A stretch of DNA of 64,000 nt, from contig JAFLDE010000009.1 of NCBI GenBank assembly GCA_017302655.1, positions 1 through 64,000 of the forward strand. The letters run 5' to 3'. The notes under the pieces were generated by a model. The model ran no database searches and was not told the origin of the DNA. It saw only the letters and a list, made by a program, of their open reading frames with translations. Both the position numbers and the translations under genes were made by a program. The DNA comes from Burkholderiales bacterium (GTDB taxonomy: Bacteria; Pseudomonadota; Gammaproteobacteria; Burkholderiales; Burkholderiaceae_C). Shown one piece after another: positions 16,583 to 23,915 of the stretch (its first letter is position 1; every line of letters starts with the position of its first letter).

Positions 16583-17692
16583 TCAGGGTTTGACGCGCAG
16601 GATGTGCCCGCTGTCCTCGATCAACAGGTACAGGTAACCGTCCGGCCCCTGGCGCACGTCGCGCAGTCGACCCACATCGACCAGCAGGGCTTGCGGCGCA
16701 CCGGTCAATCGGCTGCCGTCGAAGGGCAGGCGGAACAAGGTGCGCGCCTTGAGCGCGCCCACGAACAAGCTTCCCTTCCAGTCGGCGCCGTACACATCGC
16801 TGCTCAGTTCGGCCAAGCCGGACGGTGCGATGGAGGGCGTCCACTGGTGCAGCGCCGGCTCGATGTCGGCGCGCGTCTCGCCTTCGCCAATCTTGGTGCC
16901 ACTGACGTAGTTGCGGCCGTGCGTGATGACCGGCCAGCCGTGGTTGCGCCCGGCCTTCACCAGGTTCAGTTCGTCCCCGCCCTGGGGGCCGTGCTCATGG
17001 GCCAGCAGTTGTCCGCGGGAGTCGACGACCAGCCCCTGCGGATTGCGGTGACCGATGGAGTAGATCTCCGGCAGCGAACCGGTCGTCTTCAAGAAGGGAT
17101 TGTCGGTGGGCGCCTTGCCGCTCTTGTCGACGCGCACGATCTTGCCCAGGTGGTTGTCCAGAGTCTGCGCGCCGTCCTTGCCGCTGAAGCGCTCGCCCAG
17201 AGTCATGGCGAGGGTGCCGTCGCGCATCTCGGCGATGCGGCAGCCGTAGTGGTGGCGACCGCTCATCTTGGGGTGCTGGCGGAAGATGACCTGCACCTCT
17301 TCCAGCGCCGTCTGCGCCGCGTTCAGGCGCGCACGCGCCAGGGCCGTACCGTTCTTGCCGCGATCTGCGCCTTCGCCCTTCTCGGTGAAGCAAAAGTAGA
17401 TTTGCCGGTTGTTGGCGAAGCGGCTGTCGAGCACCACATCGAGCAAGCCGCCCTGGCCTACGGCCTCCACCGCCGGAACACCCTGCAGCGGGCCGCCCGG
17501 CCGTTTGGCGCCAGCCGGCACCACCCGCATCGCGCCACCACGCTCCGTCACCAGCCAAGCGCCGCCGGGCAAGGCGGCCATCGCCCAGGGCGTGTCGAAG
17601 CCCTCCGCCACCACGTCGGTGCTTTGGGCCTGGGCAGCCGCGTGGGCTGACAGCAAAAGGAGCGACGCAAGCAATCGGATCATGGATTTCAT
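16583..17692 (-). CDS. Soluble PQQ-dependent aldose-type sugar dehydrogenase
   Basis: 369 residues from the ATG at 17692 (an ATG at 17683 is possible) with a signal peptide MKSMIRLLASLLLLSAHAAAQA. The six-bladed beta-propeller family motifs are clear: EGFDTPWAMAALPGGAWLVTERGG, GQGGLLDVVLD, SGRHHYGCRIAEMRDGTLAMTLGERF, NHLGKIVRVDKSG, SIGHRNPQGLVVD, EHGPQGGDELNLVKAGRNHGWP and YLYLLIEDS near the end. It matches the YliI/soluble aldose sugar dehydrogenase group, which oxidises sugars in the periplasm with PQQ. Sits 34 bp downstream of the Nudix gene on the same strand. Confidence 0.9.
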   Translation of the reverse strand: MKSMIRLLASLLLLSAHAAAQAQSTDVVAEGFDTPWAMAALPGGAWLVTERGGAMRVVPAGAKRPGGPLQGVPAVEAVGQGGLLDVVLDSRFANNRQIYFCFTEKGEGADRGKNGTALARARLNAAQTALEEVQVIFRQHPKMSGRHHYGCRIAEMRDGTLAMTLGERFSGKDGAQTLDNHLGKIVRVDKSGKAPTDNPFLKTTGSLPEIYSIGHRNPQGLVVDSRGQLLAHEHGPQGGDELNLVKAGRNHGWPVITHGRNYVSGTKIGEGETRADIEPALHQWTPSIAPSGLAELSSDVYGADWKGSLFVGALKARTLFRLPFDGSRLTGAPQALLVDVGRLRDVRQGPDGYLYLLIEDSGHILRVKP

Positions 17693-17726
17693 GCTCGCAG
17701 TTTCGAGGGAGACGCAGTGGCCCGGT

Positions 17727-18266
17727 TCAGCGCAGGGATTCAACGAGCAGGCCTTCGCCCTCCAGCGCATGCTCCAGCGTGCGCCGCACGGTGCGGAAGG
17801 CAAGTTCCTCCCAGGGGATCTCGTGCGGATGGAAAAAGCGCGCTTCCAGGGTCTCTGGACCTGGATCGAGGCGTTCGCTCAGACAGCGCGCGGCAAAGTA
17901 CAGATGGACCTGACCGACCGGCAACACGCTGATCATGCTGACGAGCGCTCGCAACTCCACCTCGGCACCGGCCTCCTCCTGGGTCTCGCGCAGCGCGCCG
18001 GTCTGCACGCACTCCCCCAGTTCCATGAATCCGGCCGGCAGCGTCCACATCCCACGGCGCGGCTCGATGGCGCGGCGGCACAGGAGCACTCGGCCGTCAT
18101 CGAGCCGCGGCACGGTGCCCACCACGTTGATCGGGTTCTCGTACTGGATGTGCCCGCAGGAAGGACACAGGGCGCGGGCACGGTTGTCATCGGCCGGCAC
18201 CTGATAGCCGATGGAGCTGCCACAGCGGTTGCAGTGACGAATGGGGTCGCGCGCAGGGAGTGGCAT
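17727..18266 (-). CDS. Nudix hydrolase with N-terminal zinc ribbon
   Basis: 179 residues. Four cysteines form a zinc ribbon at residues 12-37 (CNRCG…CPSCG), followed by VVGTV and the complete Nudix box GFMELGECVQTGALRETQEEAG (the pattern Gx5Ex7REUxEExGU is satisfied). This combination is the Nudix_N_2-type subgroup, thought to act on nucleotide-sugar or ADP-ribose-like pyrophosphates; the substrate is not evident. The following dehydrogenase gene is probably co-transcribed. Confidence 0.9.
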   Translation of the reverse strand: MPLPARDPIRHCNRCGSSIGYQVPADDNRARALCPSCGHIQYENPINVVGTVPRLDDGRVLLCRRAIEPRRGMWTLPAGFMELGECVQTGALRETQEEAGAEVELRALVSMISVLPVGQVHLYFAARCLSERLDPGPETLEARFFHPHEIPWEELAFRTVRRTLEHALEGEGLLVESLR

Positions 18267-18343
18267 GGGCGCAGTGTCTCCAAGAACGAGGTCGGATTCC
18301 TCTCCACAATGCCGGCGCCCTACTCGCCACCTGGTTTCACGCC

Positions 18344-18985
18344 ATGAGCTACGTCCTGCACAGCTACTTCCGCTCTTCCGCCAGCTGGCGGGTGCGCATC
18401 GCCCTGGCCTGGAAGGGGCTGGTGGTGGACTACCAAGCCGTGCATCTGGTCAAGAAGGAAAATCTCGGTCACCCGCAGCTCGGCGCCGCGCAGGCGGTGC
18501 CGGCGCTCACCCTGCCCGACGGGCGGCGGCTCACGCAGTCCCTGGCCATCCTGGAGTACCTGGATGAGCAGCACCCCGAACCGCCTCTGCTGCCGCGCGA
18601 CCCGGTGGCACGCGCCCAGGCGCGCTCGCTGGCGCTGGACATCGCCTGTGAAATCCACCCACTCAACAATCTGCGCGTGTTGCGCTACCTGGTCGGGCCG
18701 CTGAAGGCCGACGAGGACCAGAAGCTCGTGTGGATGCGCCATTGGATGGAGCAAGGTCTGCGGGTGGTCGAACAGCGCCTGCGCGAGGAGGGTTTCGCCG
18801 GCACTTTCTGCGTGGGTGACGCACCCAGCCTGGCCGACTGCCTGCTGGTGCCGCAACTCTTCAACGCGCGCCGCTTCGAGGCCCGGCTGGACGGCCTGGA
18901 GCGAGTGCTCGACATCGAGCGGCGCTGCTTGGCGCTGCCAGCATTCGCCGACACCCACCCCAGCCGCGTGCCCGATGCTGAGTGA
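18344..18985 (+). CDS. maiA: Maleylacetoacetate isomerase (zeta-class GST)
   Basis: 213 residues. The zeta-class signature SSASWRVRIALAWKG lies at about residues 9-23 (the usual form is SSxxxRVRIAL). Next come the thioredoxin-fold cis-proline region AVPALTLPDGRRLTQSLAILEYLDE and the all-helical C-terminal domain with VGDAPSLADCLLVPQLFNARRF. The enzyme isomerises maleylacetoacetate to fumarylacetoacetate in tyrosine/homogentisate breakdown, or the analogous maleylpyruvate. Other genes of that pathway are not nearby. The end overlaps the start of the next gene by 11 bp. Confidence 0.9.
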   Translation: MSYVLHSYFRSSASWRVRIALAWKGLVVDYQAVHLVKKENLGHPQLGAAQAVPALTLPDGRRLTQSLAILEYLDEQHPEPPLLPRDPVARAQARSLALDIACEIHPLNNLRVLRYLVGPLKADEDQKLVWMRHWMEQGLRVVEQRLREEGFAGTFCVGDAPSLADCLLVPQLFNARRFEARLDGLERVLDIERRCLALPAFADTHPSRVPDAE

Positions 18986-19736
18986 GCGTGATGGCCTGGC
19001 CGTGGAAGGCCTGGGCGCGGGCGTTCGAGCCTGGATGAGCCTGCGTGCGGGCGGCGTCAGCCAGCCCCCGTTCGATGCCTTGAACCTGGGCGTCAGCGTG
19101 GGCGACGACCCAGCGGCCGTGCAGGCCAATCGCGAGGCCGTGGCCACGCTCATGCAGGCGCCGCTGGTGATGCTGCGCCAGGTACATGGCACCCAGTGCC
19201 TGCGCCTGGACGTTGCGGCTGAGCAAAATGCCGCCCAAGCCGCCGACGCCGCCGTGCTCAGGCGGCGCGACCGGGCGCTGGGCATCCAGGTGGCCGACTG
19301 CCTGCCGGTGCTCTTCAGTGCCGTGGACCCCAAGGGCCAAGCGCAGGCGGTGGCCGGCGCGCATGCCGGCTGGCGAGGCCTGGCAGGCGGCGTGCTGGAG
19401 CAGACCGTGGCGCAGCTTCGCGCGGCGGCGCCGGGCTGCGAGTTGCGCGCCTGGCTGGGTCCCTGCATCGGCCCGCAGGCTTACGAAGTGGGCGAGGACG
19501 TGATGCAGCAATTCGGAGGCGAGGGGCCCCTGATGCGCTACACACCGCGCCCCGACGGCAGCCCGCGCTGGCACGCCGACTTGCAGGGCCTGGCCGTGCA
19601 GCGTCTGCAGCAAGCAAGTGTGGACCGCATCGAACGCTGCCAAGCCTGCACGTTCAGCGAGCCCTCACGGTTTTTCAGCTTCCGGCGCGATGGTGCGCGC
19701 AGCGGTCGCATGGCCGCCTTCATCCGCTTGCTCTGA
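18975..19736 (+). CDS. pgeF: Polyphenol oxidase-family purine nucleoside phosphorylase (YfiH/PgeF)
   Basis: 253 residues. Family motifs in order: RAGGVSQPPFDALNLGVSVGDDPAAVQANR, LRQVHGTQCLRL (first metal histidine), VADCLPVLF, GAHAGWRGLAGGVLE (cysteine and histidine of the metal site), WLGPCIGP and CTFSEPSRFFSFRRDGARSGRMAAFI. This is the DUF152/LACC1 family, which cleaves adenosine and other nucleosides and has been linked to editing of cell-wall precursors. The gene overlaps maiA by 11 bp at its start and the convergent small membrane-protein gene by 72 bp at its end. Confidence 0.92.
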   Translation: MLSERDGLAVEGLGAGVRAWMSLRAGGVSQPPFDALNLGVSVGDDPAAVQANREAVATLMQAPLVMLRQVHGTQCLRLDVAAEQNAAQAADAAVLRRRDRALGIQVADCLPVLFSAVDPKGQAQAVAGAHAGWRGLAGGVLEQTVAQLRAAAPGCELRAWLGPCIGPQAYEVGEDVMQQFGGEGPLMRYTPRPDGSPRWHADLQGLAVQRLQQASVDRIERCQACTFSEPSRFFSFRRDGARSGRMAAFIRLL

Positions 19737-19949
19737 GGTGTGTGCGGCCTGCTCTTCGGCCGCTCGCTGTGCGCGCAGCTTGGCCTTGCGCGCCGGCGTG
19801 CCCAACAGGTACATCGCCAAGGCCACCGGTCCCACGCCGTAGGCCAGGAAGGTGAACAGCGCCCCAAGCACGCTGCCCTGTGCGCTGGTGGCCTCGACCA
19901 CGGCCATCATCAGCGCCACGTACAGCCAGCCAATGGCCACGAGATACAT
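19665..19949 (-). CDS. Small two-helix membrane protein
   Basis: 94 residues from the ATG at 19949. Two hydrophobic helices (about 2-20, YLVAIGWLYVALMMAVVEA, and about 28-46, GALFTFLAYGVGPVALAMYLL) are followed by a basic, charged tail. The last 72 bp overlap the 3' end of pgeF on the other strand, which is unusually long for two real genes, but the helical pattern and codon use support it. Divergent from phaC. Function unknown. Confidence 0.6.
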   Translation of the reverse strand: MYLVAIGWLYVALMMAVVEATSAQGSVLGALFTFLAYGVGPVALAMYLLGTPARKAKLRAQRAAEEQAAHTSEQADEGGHATAARTIAPEAEKP

Positions 19950-20002
19950 TGCGAAAGTCCAAAAATTAGAGAGGTCTGCCCAGCACCTGCAGGCCCAGCA
20001 CC

Positions 20003-21700
20003 ATGCCGCGATCGTCCAGCCGCCGTGCCCCGCCTGCTTCACCGAGCCCCGCATCTTCGCCGGGCGTCGCATTTCCGGACTTCGACGATGCCCTTCGCGC
20101 GCTTCAGCAGGTCGCCGGCGTGCAACTGGCACCCGATGCACTGAAAGCCCTGCAGGAGCGCTACCTGGATGAGGCCAAGACCCTGTGGAACGGCGCGCTG
20201 CAGCAGCAGGCACCCGCCGCACCCAAGGACCGTCGCTTCGCCGCCCCGGCCTGGGGCCAGACGCCGGGCAGCGCCTTCATGGCCCAGCTCTACTTGCTGA
20301 ACGCCCGCACCCTGACCGCCATGGCCGACGCCATGCAGGGCAATGCCAAGGCCAAGGCGCGCATCCAGTTCGCGGTGCAGCAGTGGGTGGACGCGATGGC
20401 GCCGAGCAACTTCCTGGCGCTGAACCCCGAGGCCCAGCAACTCGCTGCGGACACCCAGGGTGCGAGCCTTGGCAAAGGTCTGCAACACCTCTGGGCCGAC
20501 TTGCGCAAGGGCTCGATCAGCCAGACCGATGAAGCCGCTTTCGAAGTGGGGCGCAATGTGGCCACCACCGCAGGTTCGGTGGTGTTCGAGAACGACTACT
20601 TCCAATTGCTGGAGTACGCGCCGCTGACCAAGGACGTGCACGCCCTGCCCTTCCTGCTCGTGCCGCCATCGATCAACAAGTACTACATCCTCGACTTGCA
20701 GCCGGAGAACTCGCTGATCCGCTACGCGGTCGAGCAGGGCCATCGCACCTTCGTGCTGTCCTGGCGCAACCCCGATGCCAGCTGCGCCCACTGGACCTGG
20801 GACGAGGTCATCGAAGGCGCGCCGCTCACCGCCATCCGCGTGGTGCAGGAGATCACGGGCGCCGACAAGATCAACGCGCTGGGCTTTTGCGTGGGCGGCA
20901 CCATCCTGGCCACCGCGCTGGCCGTGCTGGCCGCACGGGGCGAGCACCCAGTGGCCAGCCTGACCCTGCTCACCACCCTGCTCGACTTCAGCAACACCGG
21001 TGTGCTGGACATCTTTGTCGACGAAGCCAGCGTGCAACTGCGTGAGGCCACGCTGGGCAACCCGGCCCGCCCAGCCCTGCTCAAGGGCAGCGAGCTGGCG
21101 CAGACCTTTTCCTTCCTGCGCCCGAACGACCTGGTGTGGAACTACGTGGTCGGCAACTACCTCAAGGGCGAGGCGCCACCGGCCTTCGACCTGCTGTACT
21201 GGAACGGCGACAGCACCAACATGGCGGGGCCGATGTACTGCTGGTACCTGCGTCACACCTATCTTCAGAACGAACTCAAGCAGCCCGGCAAGCTGACCGT
21301 GTGCGGCGAGCCGGTCGATCTGGGGGCCATCCGCGCGCCGGTGTTCGTCTACGGCTCGCGCGAGGATCACATCGTGCCTTGGGAGGCCGCCTACGCCAGC
21401 ACCCAACTGCTGCGCGGCCCCACACGCTTCGTGCTCGGCGCCAGCGGCCACATCGCGGGCGTCATCAACCCCGCCAGCAAGGGCAAGCGCAGCCATTGGG
21501 TGGGCAGCAACCAACACCCAGCCGACGCCAAGGCCTGGCTGGCGCAGGCCACAGAAAGGCCCGGCAGTTGGTGGGGCGAGTGGTCCACCTGGTTGGCCGG
21601 GCATGCGGGCAAGAAGGTCCCTGCCCCGAAGTCGCAAGGCAGCCGCAAGCATCGGCCGCTACAACCCGCCCCCGGTTCCTACGTCAAACAGAAGGCTTGA
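20003..21700 (+). CDS. phaC: Class I poly(3-hydroxyalkanoate) synthase
   Basis: 565 residues (Cupriavidus necator PhaC has 589). The lipase-like box GFCVGGT carries the nucleophile Cys296; the partner residues are Asp455 in [11 protein letters not shown] and His483 in [12 protein letters not shown]. The N-terminal domain has the class I segments [21 protein letters not shown] and NFLALNPEA, and the core has [20 protein letters not shown]. It polymerises (R)-3-hydroxybutyryl-CoA into granules. First gene of phaCAB; phaA starts 11 bp after the stop. No strong ribosome site precedes the ATG. Confidence 0.97.
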   Translation: MPRSSSRRAPPASPSPASSPGVAFPDFDDALRALQQVAGVQLAPDALKALQERYLDEAKTLWNGALQQQAPAAPKDRRFAAPAWGQTPGSAFMAQLYLLNARTLTAMADAMQGNAKAKARIQFAVQQWVDAMAPSNFLALNPEAQQLAADTQGASLGKGLQHLWADLRKGSISQTDEAAFEVGRNVATTAGSVVFENDYFQLLEYAPLTKDVHALPFLLVPPSINKYYILDLQPENSLIRYAVEQGHRTFVLSWRNPDASCAHWTWDEVIEGAPLTAIRVVQEITGADKINALGFCVGGTILATALAVLAARGEHPVASLTLLTTLLDFSNTGVLDIFVDEASVQLREATLGNPARPALLKGSELAQTFSFLRPNDLVWNYVVGNYLKGEAPPAFDLLYWNGDSTNMAGPMYCWYLRHTYLQNELKQPGKLTVCGEPVDLGAIRAPVFVYGSREDHIVPWEAAYASTQLLRGPTRFVLGASGHIAGVINPASKGKRSHWVGSNQHPADAKAWLAQATERPGSWWGEWSTWLAGHAGKKVPAPKSQGSRKHRPLQPAPGSYVKQKA

Positions 21701-21711
21701 AGGATTCCCGC

Positions 21712-22887
21712 ATGGACATCGTCATCGTTTCGGCCGCGCGAACGGCCATCGGCAAATTCGGCGGCTCGCTCGCCAAGGTGAGTGCGCCGGAGCTGGGGGC
21801 CACCGCCATCCAAGCCGCTTTGCAGCGCGCCAAGCTCGCGCCGGAGCAGGTGAGCGAGGTCATCATGGGCCAGGTACTCACCGCCGGCAGCGGCCAGAAC
21901 CCGGCGCGTCAGTCGGTCATCAAGGCCGGGCTGCCGCACGGCGTCCCGGCGATGACCATCAACAAGGTCTGTGGGTCCGGCCTGAAGGCGGTCATGTTGG
22001 CGACGCAGGCCATCCGCGACGGCGATTCCGACATCGTCGTGGCCGGCGGCCAGGAGAACATGAGCGCCAGCCCCCACGTGCTGCTAGGCAGCCGGGACGG
22101 TCAGCGCATGGGCGCCTGGAACATGGTCGACAGCATGATCACCGACGGCCTGTGGGACGTCTACAACCAGTACCACATGGGCATCACCGCGGAGAACGTC
22201 GCCAGGGCCCATGGTGTAGACCGCGCAGCGCAGGACGCCCTCGCCCTGGCCAGCCAGCAGAAGGCGGCCGCCGCGCAGGACGCAGGCCGCTTCAAAGATG
22301 AGATCTGCCCCGTCCTCATCCCGCAGCGCAAAGGCGACCCGCTGGTGTTCGATGCCGACGAGTACATCAACCGCAAGACCAATGCCGAAGCGCTGGCTGG
22401 TCTCAAGCCCGCCTTCGACAAGACAGGCAGCGTGACGGCCGGCAACGCATCCGGCTTGAACGACGGCGCGGCTGCGCTGGTGCTGATGTCGGCGGCCAAG
22501 GCCACCGAGCTCGGCCTCACGCCGCTGGCGCGCATCGCCTCCTATGCCTCGGCGGGCCTCGACCCGGCGCTGATGGGCATGGGCCCGGTGCCGGCCAGCC
22601 AGAAGGCCCTGCAGCGCGCGGGTTGGAAAGCCTCCGACCTGGACCTGCTCGAAATCAACGAAGCCTTTGCCGCTCAGGCCTGCGCCGTGCACGCGCAGAT
22701 GGGCTGGGACCTGAGCAAAGTCAACGTCAACGGTGGCGCCATCGCGCTGGGCCACCCGATCGGCGCCAGCGGCGCGCGCATCCTTGTCACCCTGCTGCAC
22801 GAGATGCAGCGCCGGGACGCCAAGAAGGGCATCGCCAGCCTGTGCATCGGCGGCGGCATGGGCGTTGCCCTGTGCGTCGAGCGTTGA
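21712..22887 (+). CDS. phaA: Acetyl-CoA acetyltransferase (beta-ketothiolase)
   Basis: 391 residues. Start [22 protein letters not shown] is standard. The acyl-accepting cysteine is in [15 protein letters not shown], the catalytic histidine in [17 protein letters not shown], and the second active cysteine near the C-terminus in [20 protein letters not shown] is also present. It condenses two acetyl-CoA to acetoacetyl-CoA, the first step of PHB synthesis. The placement between phaC and phaB supports the biosynthetic assignment over a beta-oxidation thiolase. Confidence 0.97.
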   Translation: MDIVIVSAARTAIGKFGGSLAKVSAPELGATAIQAALQRAKLAPEQVSEVIMGQVLTAGSGQNPARQSVIKAGLPHGVPAMTINKVCGSGLKAVMLATQAIRDGDSDIVVAGGQENMSASPHVLLGSRDGQRMGAWNMVDSMITDGLWDVYNQYHMGITAENVARAHGVDRAAQDALALASQQKAAAAQDAGRFKDEICPVLIPQRKGDPLVFDADEYINRKTNAEALAGLKPAFDKTGSVTAGNASGLNDGAAALVLMSAAKATELGLTPLARIASYASAGLDPALMGMGPVPASQKALQRAGWKASDLDLLEINEAFAAQACAVHAQMGWDLSKVNVNGGAIALGHPIGASGARILVTLLHEMQRRDAKKGIASLCIGGGMGVALCVER

Positions 22888-22917
22888 AACACCCCAACCC
22901 GTAACCAGGAGACTTGC

Positions 22918-23655
22918 ATGACTCAGAAAGTGGCCTACGTCACCGGCGGCATGGGCGGCATCGGTACCGCCATCTGCCACCAGCTTCACAAGAAGGGCTT
23001 CAAGGTCATCGCCGGTTGCGGCCCGAGCCGCGACTACGCGAAGTGGCTTGATGAGCAGAAGGCCCTGGGCTACACCTTCTACGCCAGCGTGGGCAATGTC
23101 GCCGACTGGGACAGCACGGTCGAGGCCTTCACCAAGGCCGTGCAGGAGCATGGCCCGATCGACGTGCTGGTGAACAACGCCGGCATCACGCGCGACCGCA
23201 TGTTCCTGAAGATGACACCCGAAGACTGGAAGGCGGTCATCGACACCAACCTGAACTCCATGTTCAACGTCACCAAGCAGGTGGTGCCGGGCATGGTCGA
23301 AAAAGGCTGGGGTCGCATCGTTCAGATCAGTTCGGTGAACGGCGAGAAGGGCCAGGCCGGCCAAACCAACTACTCGGCCGCCAAGGCCGGCATGCACGGC
23401 TTCACCATGGCGCTGGCGCAGGAACTGGCGAGCAAGGGCGTGACCGTGAACACGGTCAGCCCCGGCTACATCGGCACCGACATGGTTCGGGCCATCAAGC
23501 CCGAAGTGCTGGAGAAGATCGTCGCCACCATCCCCGTCAAACGTCTGGGAACGCCTGAAGAAATCGGCTCCATCGTCGCCTGGCTGGCCGGCGACGACAG
23601 CGGCTTCACCACTGGCGCCGACTTCTCCTGCAACGGCGGCCTTCATATGGGCTGA
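22918..23655 (+). CDS. phaB: Acetoacetyl-CoA reductase (NADPH)
   Basis: 245 residues, close to the 246 of C. necator PhaB1. Rossmann motif [16 protein letters not shown], then [17 protein letters not shown], the catalytic serine in [16 protein letters not shown], and YSAAKAG with the catalytic tyrosine and lysine; the end [14 protein letters not shown] is typical of PhaB. It reduces acetoacetyl-CoA to (R)-3-hydroxybutyryl-CoA for PhaC. Preceded by AGGAG. Last gene of the operon, followed by an array of hairpin repeats. Confidence 0.97.
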   Translation: MTQKVAYVTGGMGGIGTAICHQLHKKGFKVIAGCGPSRDYAKWLDEQKALGYTFYASVGNVADWDSTVEAFTKAVQEHGPIDVLVNNAGITRDRMFLKMTPEDWKAVIDTNLNSMFNVTKQVVPGMVEKGWGRIVQISSVNGEKGQAGQTNYSAAKAGMHGFTMALAQELASKGVTVNTVSPGYIGTDMVRAIKPEVLEKIVATIPVKRLGTPEEIGSIVAWLAGDDSGFTTGADFSCNGGLHMG

Positions 23656-23666
23656 GTAGCGACCAA

Positions 23667-23845
23667 GGACAGCCCTGAGGGCTGTCCGACGCGCTACGAA
23701 GGACACCCGCCGTCTCGCGGCGGGTGGCTGGGGCAAAGAAGGACCGAGCGGCGTCCTGAGGACGCTGCGACGCCTTCTGAACGACACGGCCCGCCTTGCG
23801 GGCCGTGGCTAGGGCGAGATCAGACCGAGAGCCGTCCTGAGGGTG
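23667..23845. repeat. Tandem 81-bp hairpin repeat array downstream of phaB
   Basis: The core CCTGAGG recurs at 23674, 23755 and 23836, exactly 81 bp apart. Each full unit holds two hairpins. Unit 1: 23667-23687 (9-bp perfect stem, TGA loop) and 23704-23726 (CACCCGCCG/CGGCGGGTG). Unit 2: 23748-23768 (TGA loop, one G-T pair) and 23785-23807 (CACGGCCCGC/GCGGGCCGTG, perfect). The third unit is partial and decayed. Stem sequences differ between units while pairing is kept, indicating that structure is conserved. It fills the gap between two convergent genes; it may be a REP-like array, a terminator, or an mRNA-stabilising element for phaCAB. Confidence 0.75.
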
Positions 23846-23915
23846 CCGCAACGCGTTTCGCCTTCTGGATGGCGCACGCGCGGACGCCGCAAGAACCGTG
23901 CTGCCCCACGTGGCT

